A stretch of DNA of 37,071 nucleotides, taken from positions 1,424 to 38,494 of the IMG/VR virus record IMGVR_UViG_3300030090_005624. One strand, written 5' to 3'. Position numbers and translations under genes: made by a program. Below, in pieces: positions 28,197 to 35,448 of the stretch (positions are counted from its first letter, which is position 1; each line of letters opens with the position of its first letter). Origin of the DNA: a virus. The notes under the pieces are model-generated. The model was not told the origin of the DNA. It was given only the letters and a program-made list of their open reading frames with translations, and ran no database searches.

Positions 28197-28702
28197 TGAA
28201 CGAATTTAAAGTATTAGCTAATAGTGTTTTTGTCAATGAATTTGACAGTGATACAGACATGGCCACTCTGAGTCAAATCTCGGGGTGGTTTGAAAATAAT
28301 ATTGGTGAGCTAAATACTTTAATATTTACTTCATTTAGCGGTTCTGGTATTGGTGTTACGGATAGTATTAAAATTGTGCCAGAAAATAAATTTGGCTACG
28401 AAGAAAGTGGAATATTTAAACAATTATATTTAAAACACTTTTATCGTAAAAAGGCTAGAAATGTATTAAAGGGCATTGATAGCAGCGTAGATTTTATTTC
28501 TTTGCGCGAAGGCGACTCAATGATTACTCGCACAAACAAAAACGAAATCGCTAAAACATATCGCGGTTTAGCAAAAGACGCGGAGGAAGAGTTGGAAAAA
28601 CAAGTTTATGCTTATAATTACTATCAAGCTCAACCAAGGCAAGTCGCAGGAACTGACGTTCGAGTAGCTCCAGTAACAGGTAATCGCGAGAATATAGTTT
28701 AA
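28196..28702 (+). CDS. Hypothetical virion-region protein, 168 aa
   Basis: Coupled to the SAP-like gene through TAATG. The product has an N-terminal alpha/beta part (FKVLANSVFVNEFDSDTDMATL), a central segment rich in aromatic and basic residues (FKQLYLKHFYRKKARNVLKGI) and a C-terminal helix ending in a flexible tail. Location after the capsid gene suggests a head-completion or connector role, but no family is recognised. Its stop overlaps that of the convergent minus-strand gene by 4 nt. Confidence 0.6.
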   Translation: MNEFKVLANSVFVNEFDSDTDMATLSQISGWFENNIGELNTLIFTSFSGSGIGVTDSIKIVPENKFGYEESGIFKQLYLKHFYRKKARNVLKGIDSSVDFISLREGDSMITRTNKNEIAKTYRGLAKDAEEELEKQVYAYNYYQAQPRQVAGTDVRVAPVTGNRENIV

Positions 28703-29916
28703 ATATCGCCTTTAGCAATTCCACTAAACTTAAATCCAGTAATTGGATTACATTCAAATGTAAAGGTGGCACTAACTTCCATATTGCTACCTATTGACTG
28801 TCCAAAATTTTGATTTTGTAGTCTAGCTTTGGTTATTTCTATTTCAATAGCTTTGTTGGAGGGTTTACGATCACTTCCCAAATCACTCGTGGGATCCATA
28901 AAAGTCAAAGTAAAATCATAATCATTATCTTCGGAAAATATATCGTTTACGTTACCATCCTCTATATTATTAGCTGTGGCTGTAAAACTTATATTCCCTA
29001 AAGATGGAAATTTTGCCCTTCTATCGTATGCATACCTAGACCCAAATCCAAACAATTCAGTTCTATTTATTGGAACGTCTATGCTAACGTCTGTAATGTG
29101 CATTTTATTTGATCCAGATAGGTTGATACCGCCAACTGTAGTTTCTTTAAAAGCCATTTGGACATCGCCAGGTCTTAAATAATGTATATCTCCACTATTT
29201 TGATGACCCATTGTATGAAAGTTTGTTCCTGGAGATTGAGCAAAGTCGCCAGTCCTTAATACGTATCCATAGGGATTTGTGGCAGGTTGACCATCAGCTG
29301 GGTTCACTGCTGGAATTAGACCAGAACCAATAGTGCAAACTGTACCGTGCGCATCTTCAAAACTCATTGTGCCGCTTGTTGTATCAAACTTAACATTAGA
29401 TGCTAAATATTCTACGGATGCAGTAGGAATCGAGCCAACAGAAGCTTGTATACTATAGTTTGTTGGAACACAGTTACCAAAACCAAAAACACTTTGATTA
29501 GAAAAATTATTTACAAGATTAAAATCTTGTTCTTGTTTTTCGCTAACTATTAAAAATAAATTTCTATCTCCGCTTGTATTTTGTTGGCCAGATAAGAATG
29601 CAGAACTTTCTCCAGATGGGCAAAAGCCCAACATACCTTCATTTCTCCCATCACTTAATAAGTAAGTAAAGCCTACAGATACGTCAGGTTGAACTACAGC
29701 CTTTCTAGTAGTAAGAGAATGGCCTCCAATTTGTTGTATTTCCGTTCTAGCGACGTTAAAATTAAAAGAGGCACTTTGTACTAGATTTATTTGTTTAAGC
29801 TTGCTAGGGACGTACTGGTGATTCGGAGTACTAGTGTGAGAACCAGTATGAAGTGAATATGCTGGAGTCGGTCCAACCAATAATCCTACGTTTTGATATG
29901 CTATCCTATTCCTCAT
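28699..29916 (-). CDS. Tail-tube-like structural protein, paralog 2, 405 aa
   Basis: Starts MRNRIAYQNVGLLVG. It shares with the products of 29994-31226 and 13672-16179 the start RNRxxYxxxxL, the segment corresponding to RTEIQQIGGHSLTTRKAVVQ, TYLLSDGRNEGMLGF, FGNCVPTNYSIQASVGSIPTASVE, and a C-terminal FGQSIGSNMEVSATFTFE. It is the most diverged of the three. The strand-rich repeated layout fits a tail-tube or related ring-forming protein. No signal peptide or enzyme motif. The ATG follows a GTGTAA motif. Confidence 0.65.
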   Translation of the reverse strand: MRNRIAYQNVGLLVGPTPAYSLHTGSHTSTPNHQYVPSKLKQINLVQSASFNFNVARTEIQQIGGHSLTTRKAVVQPDVSVGFTYLLSDGRNEGMLGFCPSGESSAFLSGQQNTSGDRNLFLIVSEKQEQDFNLVNNFSNQSVFGFGNCVPTNYSIQASVGSIPTASVEYLASNVKFDTTSGTMSFEDAHGTVCTIGSGLIPAVNPADGQPATNPYGYVLRTGDFAQSPGTNFHTMGHQNSGDIHYLRPGDVQMAFKETTVGGINLSGSNKMHITDVSIDVPINRTELFGFGSRYAYDRRAKFPSLGNISFTATANNIEDGNVNDIFSEDNDYDFTLTFMDPTSDLGSDRKPSNKAIEIEITKARLQNQNFGQSIGSNMEVSATFTFECNPITGFKFSGIAKGDI

Positions 29917-29928
29917 GCCTATATAAAA

Positions 29929-29956
29929 TTACACCACAATCAAAAGACTGTGGTGT
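29929..29956 (-). promoter_or_regulatory. 8-bp stem inverted repeat with GTGTAA in both arms
   Basis: ACACCACA (29931-29938) and TGTGGTGT (29949-29956) form a perfect stem. On the minus strand the arm reads GTGGTGTAATTTTATATAGG, 12 nt before ATG 29916. The same stem could terminate the transcript of the upstream gene 29994-31226. Confidence 0.6.
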
Positions 29957-29993
29957 AAAACTTTGTTTGATTTGAGTTTATTAATTATAAAAA

Positions 29994-31226
29994 TTAATCA
30001 GCCACTCGAGCTTCTCTAATCGAGTGAGCGCCACATTGTGTTCCTGATATGAACAAACCATTAGTCGTATCTTGTGGACCACCGACAGTAGCGGTGAATG
30101 ATAAATCAACAGATTTATTATCTCCAATGCTTGAACTAAATGATTCGCTGTCTAACGTTGCATTTTTGATAACATAAGCTATCTGACCAGCATCATTCAC
30201 TCCAGCAGAGCTTCCACCAACAATATTTTTATGCATTTTCAAAACGATATCATGTTTAGTGTTTTCGTATAATTCTTCGAACAAATTGCCCGCTTTTAAG
30301 TCTGCAACAGTAGCAGATACACTAACAGCCACCTGCACTGGGAAATCGATTTCTCTAGCGAAACCAAAAGAGTTCCCTAATCTTTGCAGCACGCTTCTTC
30401 CTAATGGCAGGTCAATTGAAAAACTATTAATATGAGCAGAGGTTCTGCCTCCATCATCTACTAATTGTGTTAGTAACCCTGTGCCCTGCAGACCTTCATC
30501 AGAAGCGCCAGCAAAAAGCACTTGTATATCTCCAGGCCTAATAACTTCTCCGACGCTGCCAGTTACTGGCGCTGGCAATGCAAATTTGCCCGTGCCCACT
30601 GTGCCTGCGTCAGGGTCAATAGCTGGAGTATCCATTGATGCTGAACCGCTCTGGGCGGTAATATTTAAGCCCTCCACGGAAACGCTAGCTGTTGGAACCG
30701 CACCAACTGACGCATTAACACTATAGTTAGTAATAAAACCATTTCCAATTGAAATTACAGTACTGTTTGAAGAAGCCTGCAAAGCTGAGTTGTTTGCATC
30801 AGATCCTTCTTTTACCGTTAGAATATGATAGTTTCTACCAGAAGTATTTGCAAGTACGCCAGAGATCGCAGACTCACGGGGACTTGCAACTGTGTTAAGT
30901 GCATTAACTGATATACCTAGCGCGTCTTCATTTACGCCGTTTGTCACCAAATATGTAAAATCCAGTCCCACAGTTGGAGCATCAATTACAGCTGTGTCTA
31001 TGCGAGCCAACTGCCCAAATTGATTAATGTCAGTTCTGTTGATTGCAAAGTTATAGTTTGCGCTTTGAACTCGATGTATTTGGTGAAAGTTGTCACTTTT
31101 CAATCCTTGGGTAGGATTGACTTGGCCAACGGTTCCACCGTTAACAATATCTATTGTATTGTGCCCGCTGTATTGGTGGGTCACATACAACGCTTCACTT
31201 TGATAAATTACTCTGTTTCTTGCCAT
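29994..31226 (-). CDS. Tail-tube-like structural protein, paralog 1, 410 aa
   Basis: Starts MARNRVIYQSEALYVT. It is clearly homologous to the first 375 residues of the propeller protein: VQSANYNFAINRTDINQFGQ with LARIDTAVIDAPTVGLDFTY, NGFITNYSVNASVGAVPTASVSVEGLNI, INSFSIDLPLGRSVLQRLGNSFG and ATLDSESFSSSIGDNKSVDLSFTA. It is probably the plain version of this structural module, such as the main tail-tube protein, with the propeller version as a minor decorated subunit. Tandem with paralog 2. A GTGTAA motif lies 106 nt upstream. Confidence 0.68.
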   Translation of the reverse strand: MARNRVIYQSEALYVTHQYSGHNTIDIVNGGTVGQVNPTQGLKSDNFHQIHRVQSANYNFAINRTDINQFGQLARIDTAVIDAPTVGLDFTYLVTNGVNEDALGISVNALNTVASPRESAISGVLANTSGRNYHILTVKEGSDANNSALQASSNSTVISIGNGFITNYSVNASVGAVPTASVSVEGLNITAQSGSASMDTPAIDPDAGTVGTGKFALPAPVTGSVGEVIRPGDIQVLFAGASDEGLQGTGLLTQLVDDGGRTSAHINSFSIDLPLGRSVLQRLGNSFGFAREIDFPVQVAVSVSATVADLKAGNLFEELYENTKHDIVLKMHKNIVGGSSAGVNDAGQIAYVIKNATLDSESFSSSIGDNKSVDLSFTATVGGPQDTTNGLFISGTQCGAHSIREARVAD

Positions 31227-31331
31227 GATATTTAAAAAGGTTTAAGGTTATTGTTGTTTACAACATTTCTACTGTAATGTGAAATTTTTTCTAAACTTAT
31301 ATAAAGTTAAAAGTCAACTTTATACTTTACT

Positions 31332-31337
31332 TTACAC
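31332..31337 (-). promoter_or_regulatory. GTGTAA motif upstream of the tube-like gene
   Basis: Minus-strand TTAAGTGTAAAGTAAAGTATA starts at the stop of gene 31338-32261. It leaves a leader of about 100 nt before ATG 31226, with a TTGACT at about 31313-31318 downstream of it. Confidence 0.45.
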
Positions 31338-32261
31338 TTAATTTGCTCTAGGCGAACGATATTTGTGTATTTCAAAATCAATAAATCCTATGAAAATGTT
31401 AGGATTCACACGCTTTTTAACACGATCACTTAACTTTGAAACGTCTACAGACTCAATATGAAACAAGCTGTCAGATGCATCACTTTCTACTTGATTGTAG
31501 CTATAACCCGTGGGATAACTTGATGACTTTATATCACCAAACTCTGTTGTAGGAAAATCTTCAAAGTCAACTTGCACAAAAGATCTTTTTTGAGCATCCG
31601 CTGCTAATGACAATACACAATCTAAACAATATAAATCACTAGTCATAACAACAGCTTTTACGTTTGTTTTTGTAATATCTAGTCCGCCAAAAGCAAATGG
31701 TTCATTTTGTACACTTTCAGAAGTAACAAAAACTGCTGGTAAAACTTGATCATAAGGCTCTACTCCAGTTGTATTGATTGAGCCAAATCTATCATTTGTT
31801 TTAAATTTTTCAATAACCAAATCTTCTTCTGTTTGGTTTGTCATATATAAATTAAAATCTTTTACCGCGAATTGGCCGCTCAAAGATAAATCATTGCCAG
31901 GCACATTTCCAGAATCGTCACCAGTAAAAAATACTCTACCGTTATCATAATCTATCGTTAAACCACTTGTTCCGCGAGGTATCTCAAAAGCCATTCCATT
32001 TTCTCTTTGACCACTAATTCTGTCAATAACTATTGCACCCTGTGTTCCTTGTGAATTCACAACTCCGCTATGCAAACCACTATCAAATATAAATTGTTTA
32101 TATTGTGACGAATAAACGTTATAATCACTTGATAGTCTATCATCTGTCATATTATAAAATACGCCAGTTTTGTTTTTGTAAGCGTCTCCATACTTTTGCA
32201 AATAGTTGTCAAACCAAAGAAAAAAGCTGGTCATTAATGTATGTTGAAATTGTGGTTTCAT
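31338..32261 (-). CDS. Hypothetical virion protein, 307 aa
   Basis: Starts MKPQFQHTLMTSFFLWFDNY, coupled by ATGA to 32258-32839. The body is strand-rich with Asp/Gly/Ser loops (LTIDYDNGRVFFTGDDSGN) and a C-terminal part with SLFHIESVDVSKLSDRVKK and FIGFIDFEIHKY. Position next to tube-like and neck genes suggests a tail-completion or sheath/terminator-type protein. No catalytic motif seen and no family recognised. Confidence 0.6.
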   Translation of the reverse strand: MKPQFQHTLMTSFFLWFDNYLQKYGDAYKNKTGVFYNMTDDRLSSDYNVYSSQYKQFIFDSGLHSGVVNSQGTQGAIVIDRISGQRENGMAFEIPRGTSGLTIDYDNGRVFFTGDDSGNVPGNDLSLSGQFAVKDFNLYMTNQTEEDLVIEKFKTNDRFGSINTTGVEPYDQVLPAVFVTSESVQNEPFAFGGLDITKTNVKAVVMTSDLYCLDCVLSLAADAQKRSFVQVDFEDFPTTEFGDIKSSSYPTGYSYNQVESDASDSLFHIESVDVSKLSDRVKKRVNPNIFIGFIDFEIHKYRSPRAN

Positions 32262-32839
32262 AGTGATAATTTATTTACTTTTAGTAAAAAGTTGTTTAGT
32301 ATTTCTGATATGTATTTAGTGTTTTTAAATCTTCCGCCGCGGATTTTTGATTGACTTTGAATGCCTCCTCCAGACCTACTAGCATCTGATTCTACGTTTA
32401 AATATCTGCCAAGACCAGACAATCCACTTTCAATACCTTTTAGCCAGCTTCTGCCCGTAGCATACGGTAATGGAGTTGCATCAAACAACTCCTCTTTAGA
32501 TGGATAATATATTTTAAAGTCAACTATTGCGTTTTTTACTCGGATAAATGCTATATAAGAAGATTCTAGCATATTTCTTACGGTTCTTACTGGTTCATCA
32601 TTTTTGTTAAATCCAATAAATCCAAATAAACTGCCTTTACTGACAAATGCACTTGGATCTGCGTCAACTCCACGCTCGAGCTCTTGCGTTACTGGGTGGC
32701 TATTAAATTCTGCAAGCATTTCTTGTTTTAATATTTCAAACTCTTTTATCAGCCTAGACTCTACATCTTTCCTGAGGAATTTGCCAGTTTGTTTATAAAC
32801 AATATCAATTGCTCCAGCTGGAACTACTACTCTACTCAT
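32258..32839 (-). CDS. Hypothetical neck/tail-completion protein, 193 aa
   Basis: An N-terminal helical region (KDVESRLIKEFEILKQEMLA) is followed by a GSLFGFIGFNKNDEPV segment and an Arg/Gly-rich C-terminus. GFIGFN plus NxxEPV resembles tail-completion or neck proteins that have a small beta-barrel. It overlaps both neighbours by a few bases in a three-gene minus-strand unit. The function is inferred from position. Confidence 0.55.
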   Translation of the reverse strand: MSRVVVPAGAIDIVYKQTGKFLRKDVESRLIKEFEILKQEMLAEFNSHPVTQELERGVDADPSAFVSKGSLFGFIGFNKNDEPVRTVRNMLESSYIAFIRVKNAIVDFKIYYPSKEELFDATPLPYATGRSWLKGIESGLSGLGRYLNVESDASRSGGGIQSQSKIRGGRFKNTKYISEILNNFLLKVNKLSL

Positions 32840-33284
32840 CGATTGGTTTTAAATAATAAGTGTAAAATCTCGCATCAAAAAGTCCGTGCGGTCTATAATC
32901 ACTAAAAATAGTAAACCTTCTGCCATCCAGTTGGACACGTTTTGCATCTTTTAAATAACTATGTGCATCTCCAGAAACCTTGATTCTTACGCTACCTGCA
33001 GGCATTTTAATTTTTAATTGAGAGTCAAGTTGGGAATCTGCAAAATATTCTTCGTTTTGATTCATATATTGAACTCTCGCTTTGTAACTGCCAGATTGTG
33101 TTACATTTACAACGCTTGTTGTTGATCCAGCGGTTCCGTAAACAGAGTTAAACTCTGAACTAGGAGTTGTAACTGTTTTTGTGGCTTCTTTGATTATTTG
33201 GATATCGCGTGCAAAAGTATCATGGAGACTGTCCATGACATCATTCAATGCTGATTTATCCGCAGCTGTAAGTAAACTTGCCAT
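32832..33284 (-). CDS. Hypothetical neck (head-tail joining) protein, 150 aa
   Basis: First gene of the minus-strand neck unit. It has an N-terminal helix (AADKSALNDVMDSLHDTFARDI) and a strand-rich rest (KIKMPAGSVRIKVSGDAHSYL and RRFTIFSDYRPHGLFDARFYTYYL), like small head-tail adaptor proteins. ATG 33284 lies 8 nt beyond a GTGTAA motif. It overlaps the next gene by 8 nt. Assignment from context only. Confidence 0.55.
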   Translation of the reverse strand: MASLLTAADKSALNDVMDSLHDTFARDIQIIKEATKTVTTPSSEFNSVYGTAGSTTSVVNVTQSGSYKARVQYMNQNEEYFADSQLDSQLKIKMPAGSVRIKVSGDAHSYLKDAKRVQLDGRRFTIFSDYRPHGLFDARFYTYYLKPIDE

Positions 33285-33292
33285 GCTTTTCT

Positions 33293-33298
33293 TTACAC
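33293..33298 (-). promoter_or_regulatory. GTGTAA motif of the neck operon
   Basis: Minus-strand AAAAGTGTAAAGAAAAGC, 8 nt before ATG 33284. With the plus-strand copy at 33314-33319 it forms a divergent pair 15 nt apart. Confidence 0.55.
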
Positions 33299-33313
33299 TT
33301 TTTATTGTTTTTT

Positions 33314-33319
33314 GTGTAA
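33314..33319 (+). promoter_or_regulatory. GTGTAA motif of the tail operon
   Basis: TTTTGTGTAATATAATTTAGG, 26 nt before ATG 33346, divergent from the neck-operon copy. Confidence 0.55.
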
Positions 33320-33345
33320 TATAATTTAGGTTTAAGGTTTAAATT

Positions 33346-33633
33346 ATGGACGCAAAAGGATTATTAGGCGATTATTATGGTCGTAATACTAAGAAATTAT
33401 TTAAGACATTTTTAATTTTATTAGAAGATTTAAAAACAGACCATGACATTCATTTTTGCAAACTTCGCAAAAATTTACCCAATCATAAAGAATTAATCGA
33501 ACAAGCTGATTATTTCGACGAAAAGAAGATGCAATATCTTCGTAAAAAAGTATTAGATATGGGCAATGAAAATATTCGCAATAATGACGATGATTTAGAT
33601 AAGTTCACAATAGAATTTCAATTTAAAAATTAA
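33346..33633 (+). CDS. Small hypothetical protein, 95 aa
   Basis: Starts MDAKGLLGDYYGRNTKKLFK, followed by helical, charged sequence (FLILLEDLKTDHDIHFCKLRK) and an Asp/Asn-rich end. First gene of the tail operon after the divergent GTGTAA pair. Position before the tail chaperone candidates suggests a tail-related role, but no family is recognised. Confidence 0.6.
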   Translation: MDAKGLLGDYYGRNTKKLFKTFLILLEDLKTDHDIHFCKLRKNLPNHKELIEQADYFDEKKMQYLRKKVLDMGNENIRNNDDDLDKFTIEFQFKN

Positions 33634-33651
33634 TATAATAAGGATCAAGGT

Positions 33652-34413
33652 ATGAACGAAATATATAGCTTTACAGTCGAACTTTCAAAGGAAAAAGAAA
33701 AGAAAGTCGAAAAAACAATTATTGATAAAGATACTGGTGAAGAAAAAACAGTGTCTGTCAATGAAAAGTTTACAGAAAAAGAGCCTGTGCGGGTTATTTT
33801 GAAAGAGCCTAATCGCAGACAAATTGAAGAAGCTGATATGGAGTACAGCATTGAAATTAGCCAATGCATCAAAAGAGGCATTCTTACAAAAGCTATGCTT
33901 GCTAAAAAATATAGTGATTCTGGCGGGTTGATGGCAGAAACTGATGCTCAAGTATTAACTCAAAAATACGGACAACTAAATCAACTTCAAACTGATTTCA
34001 CAAGACTAAATACAAAAACGGGAGATCGCACAGAAGAAGACGAAGAAAAAGAAAAACAATTAATTCAAGATATCGCGGCATTACGCAGAGACATTGTTGA
34101 TACTGAAACTGCATACGCTTCTTTGTTTAATCACACTGCGGACACTAAAGCTCAAAACAGAGTTATTTTGTGGTACGTTTTAAATTTAGCATATGTCGCA
34201 AGAGGAGAAGAAGATCCAGAGCCATTGTTTGTAGGAGACTCTTTTGAACAAAAAGAAAATCATTATTACGAACTTGATGAAGCTCAAGACGAATTATATT
34301 TACTAGTTCAATCAAAACTTGCAACCTTTGTAAGTTATTGGTATTTTACGGCGGGAGTAACTCGCGCAGACATTGAACAGCTAGATAAAGATATTGAAGA
34401 AGGTAATGTTTAA
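33652..34413 (+). CDS. Candidate tail assembly chaperone, 253 aa
   Basis: An AAGGATCAAGG stretch just before ATG 33652 provides the ribosome-binding site. An N-terminal strand-rich part (IYSFTVELSKEKEKKVEKTI, then PVRVILKEPNRRQIEEADMEYS) precedes a long helical region (about 100-165). The EPNRRQIEEAD motif resembles the start of phage proteins that recognise tape-measure or tail components. Two genes before the tape measure, in a TAATG-coupled pair, is the usual chaperone position. No slippery frameshift site was confirmed. Confidence 0.55.
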   Translation: MNEIYSFTVELSKEKEKKVEKTIIDKDTGEEKTVSVNEKFTEKEPVRVILKEPNRRQIEEADMEYSIEISQCIKRGILTKAMLAKKYSDSGGLMAETDAQVLTQKYGQLNQLQTDFTRLNTKTGDRTEEDEEKEKQLIQDIAALRRDIVDTETAYASLFNHTADTKAQNRVILWYVLNLAYVARGEEDPEPLFVGDSFEQKENHYYELDEAQDELYLLVQSKLATFVSYWYFTAGVTRADIEQLDKDIEEGNV

Positions 34414-35411
34414 TGGGTTTAGAACAAACACTGTTCAAGCGCATTTTTCGTGATGTTGTTCGCGGACATTCAATAAATTATTATAACAACAAAAAAATCT
34501 ACGTTAAACATCTTGGCGTTAATGAACAAGTTGATCTGGATGATTACAGATTAGAGCATTTAGAACGCGCAAAGCAAAGAGGAATCCCCGAAGAAAAAGA
34601 AGTATTAAAATTTCTAAAAGACAGTGGCGATTGGACAGATAAAGACGAAAAAGATATATCAGATCAACACTCTTTTATTCAAAGCTTGATAGACAATAAA
34701 GCTGGATTATATCTGCAAAGTCAAATAGATAAACAAGATGAACTGATTCACAAAGCTCGCGAAGAGCTGGACGAAAAACTAAAAATAAGAAGAGAACTGT
34801 TGGGCAATACTTGTGAAGATTATGCGGAAAAACGTTGTATTGATTTGTATATTATAAAAAGCTTTTATTATGATATAAAATTTGAAGATGATGTTTTTAC
34901 GCAACAATCATTTGACGAATTATCAAATACTGAATTATCAATAGTTAATGCTATATATAATGAAATATTTGGAACATATTCTGATTTAAATTTTCAAAAA
35001 ATGGTTTTAGAAGATTTTTACGGACCGTATATGCAGTGCTGTGATAAACCGTTAGACTTTTTCGGAAAACCTACTACTCTTTTAACACATTATCAATTAA
35101 GATTATATTCTTACACCGTAATGTTTAAAAACATATTTAATTCTGGAGAAGAAATACCTTTTAAAATCAGAAAAGATCCGCAAAAACTTATGGATTGGGC
35201 AAGAAATCCTAAAGGTAGAGAAAAAGCAAGAGAAGTTATGGAAAAATCTGGCGAAGGCGGAGCAGGCTTGTTTGGAGCGACAAAAGAAGACCTTGAATCA
35301 TTGGGCATTGAAACGCAAGGAGCTGGAACAGTTTCCTTAGAAGAAGCGGCAAAGAAAAAGGGTGGCACCTTAAACATGGAAGATTTAATGAAATTAAGTG
35401 GAATGGGTTAA
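34413..35411 (+). CDS. Hypothetical tail-region protein, 332 aa (second chaperone candidate)
   Basis: Its ATG overlaps the previous TAA (TAATG). The product starts MGLEQTLFKRIFRDVVRG and contains a coiled-coil stretch (SQIDKQDELIHKAREELDEK), a helical core with EDYAEKRCIDLYIIKSFYYD, and a Gly-rich C-terminus (MEKSGEGGAGLFGATKEDLESL). Directly upstream of the tape measure, it may act with 33652-34413 in tail assembly. A fused, separately initiated T gene is conceivable but not shown. Confidence 0.55.
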   Translation: MGLEQTLFKRIFRDVVRGHSINYYNNKKIYVKHLGVNEQVDLDDYRLEHLERAKQRGIPEEKEVLKFLKDSGDWTDKDEKDISDQHSFIQSLIDNKAGLYLQSQIDKQDELIHKAREELDEKLKIRRELLGNTCEDYAEKRCIDLYIIKSFYYDIKFEDDVFTQQSFDELSNTELSIVNAIYNEIFGTYSDLNFQKMVLEDFYGPYMQCCDKPLDFFGKPTTLLTHYQLRLYSYTVMFKNIFNSGEEIPFKIRKDPQKLMDWARNPKGREKAREVMEKSGEGGAGLFGATKEDLESLGIETQGAGTVSLEEAAKKKGGTLNMEDLMKLSGMG

Positions 35412-35418
35412 TTTTTAT

Positions 35419-35424
35419 GTGTAA
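35419..35424 (+). promoter_or_regulatory. GTGTAA motif upstream of the tape measure gene
   Basis: TTATGTGTAATTGCATATAAGG, 24 nt before ATG 35449; the AAGGA that follows may serve as ribosome-binding site. Confidence 0.5.
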
Positions 35425-35448
35425 TTGCATATAAGGATAATTGGACCC

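Noticed and set aside
33652-35411. Programmed frameshift between the two genes before the tape measure
   Set aside because: The second gene has its own ATG at a TAATG junction, and I did not find a convincing slippery heptamer.
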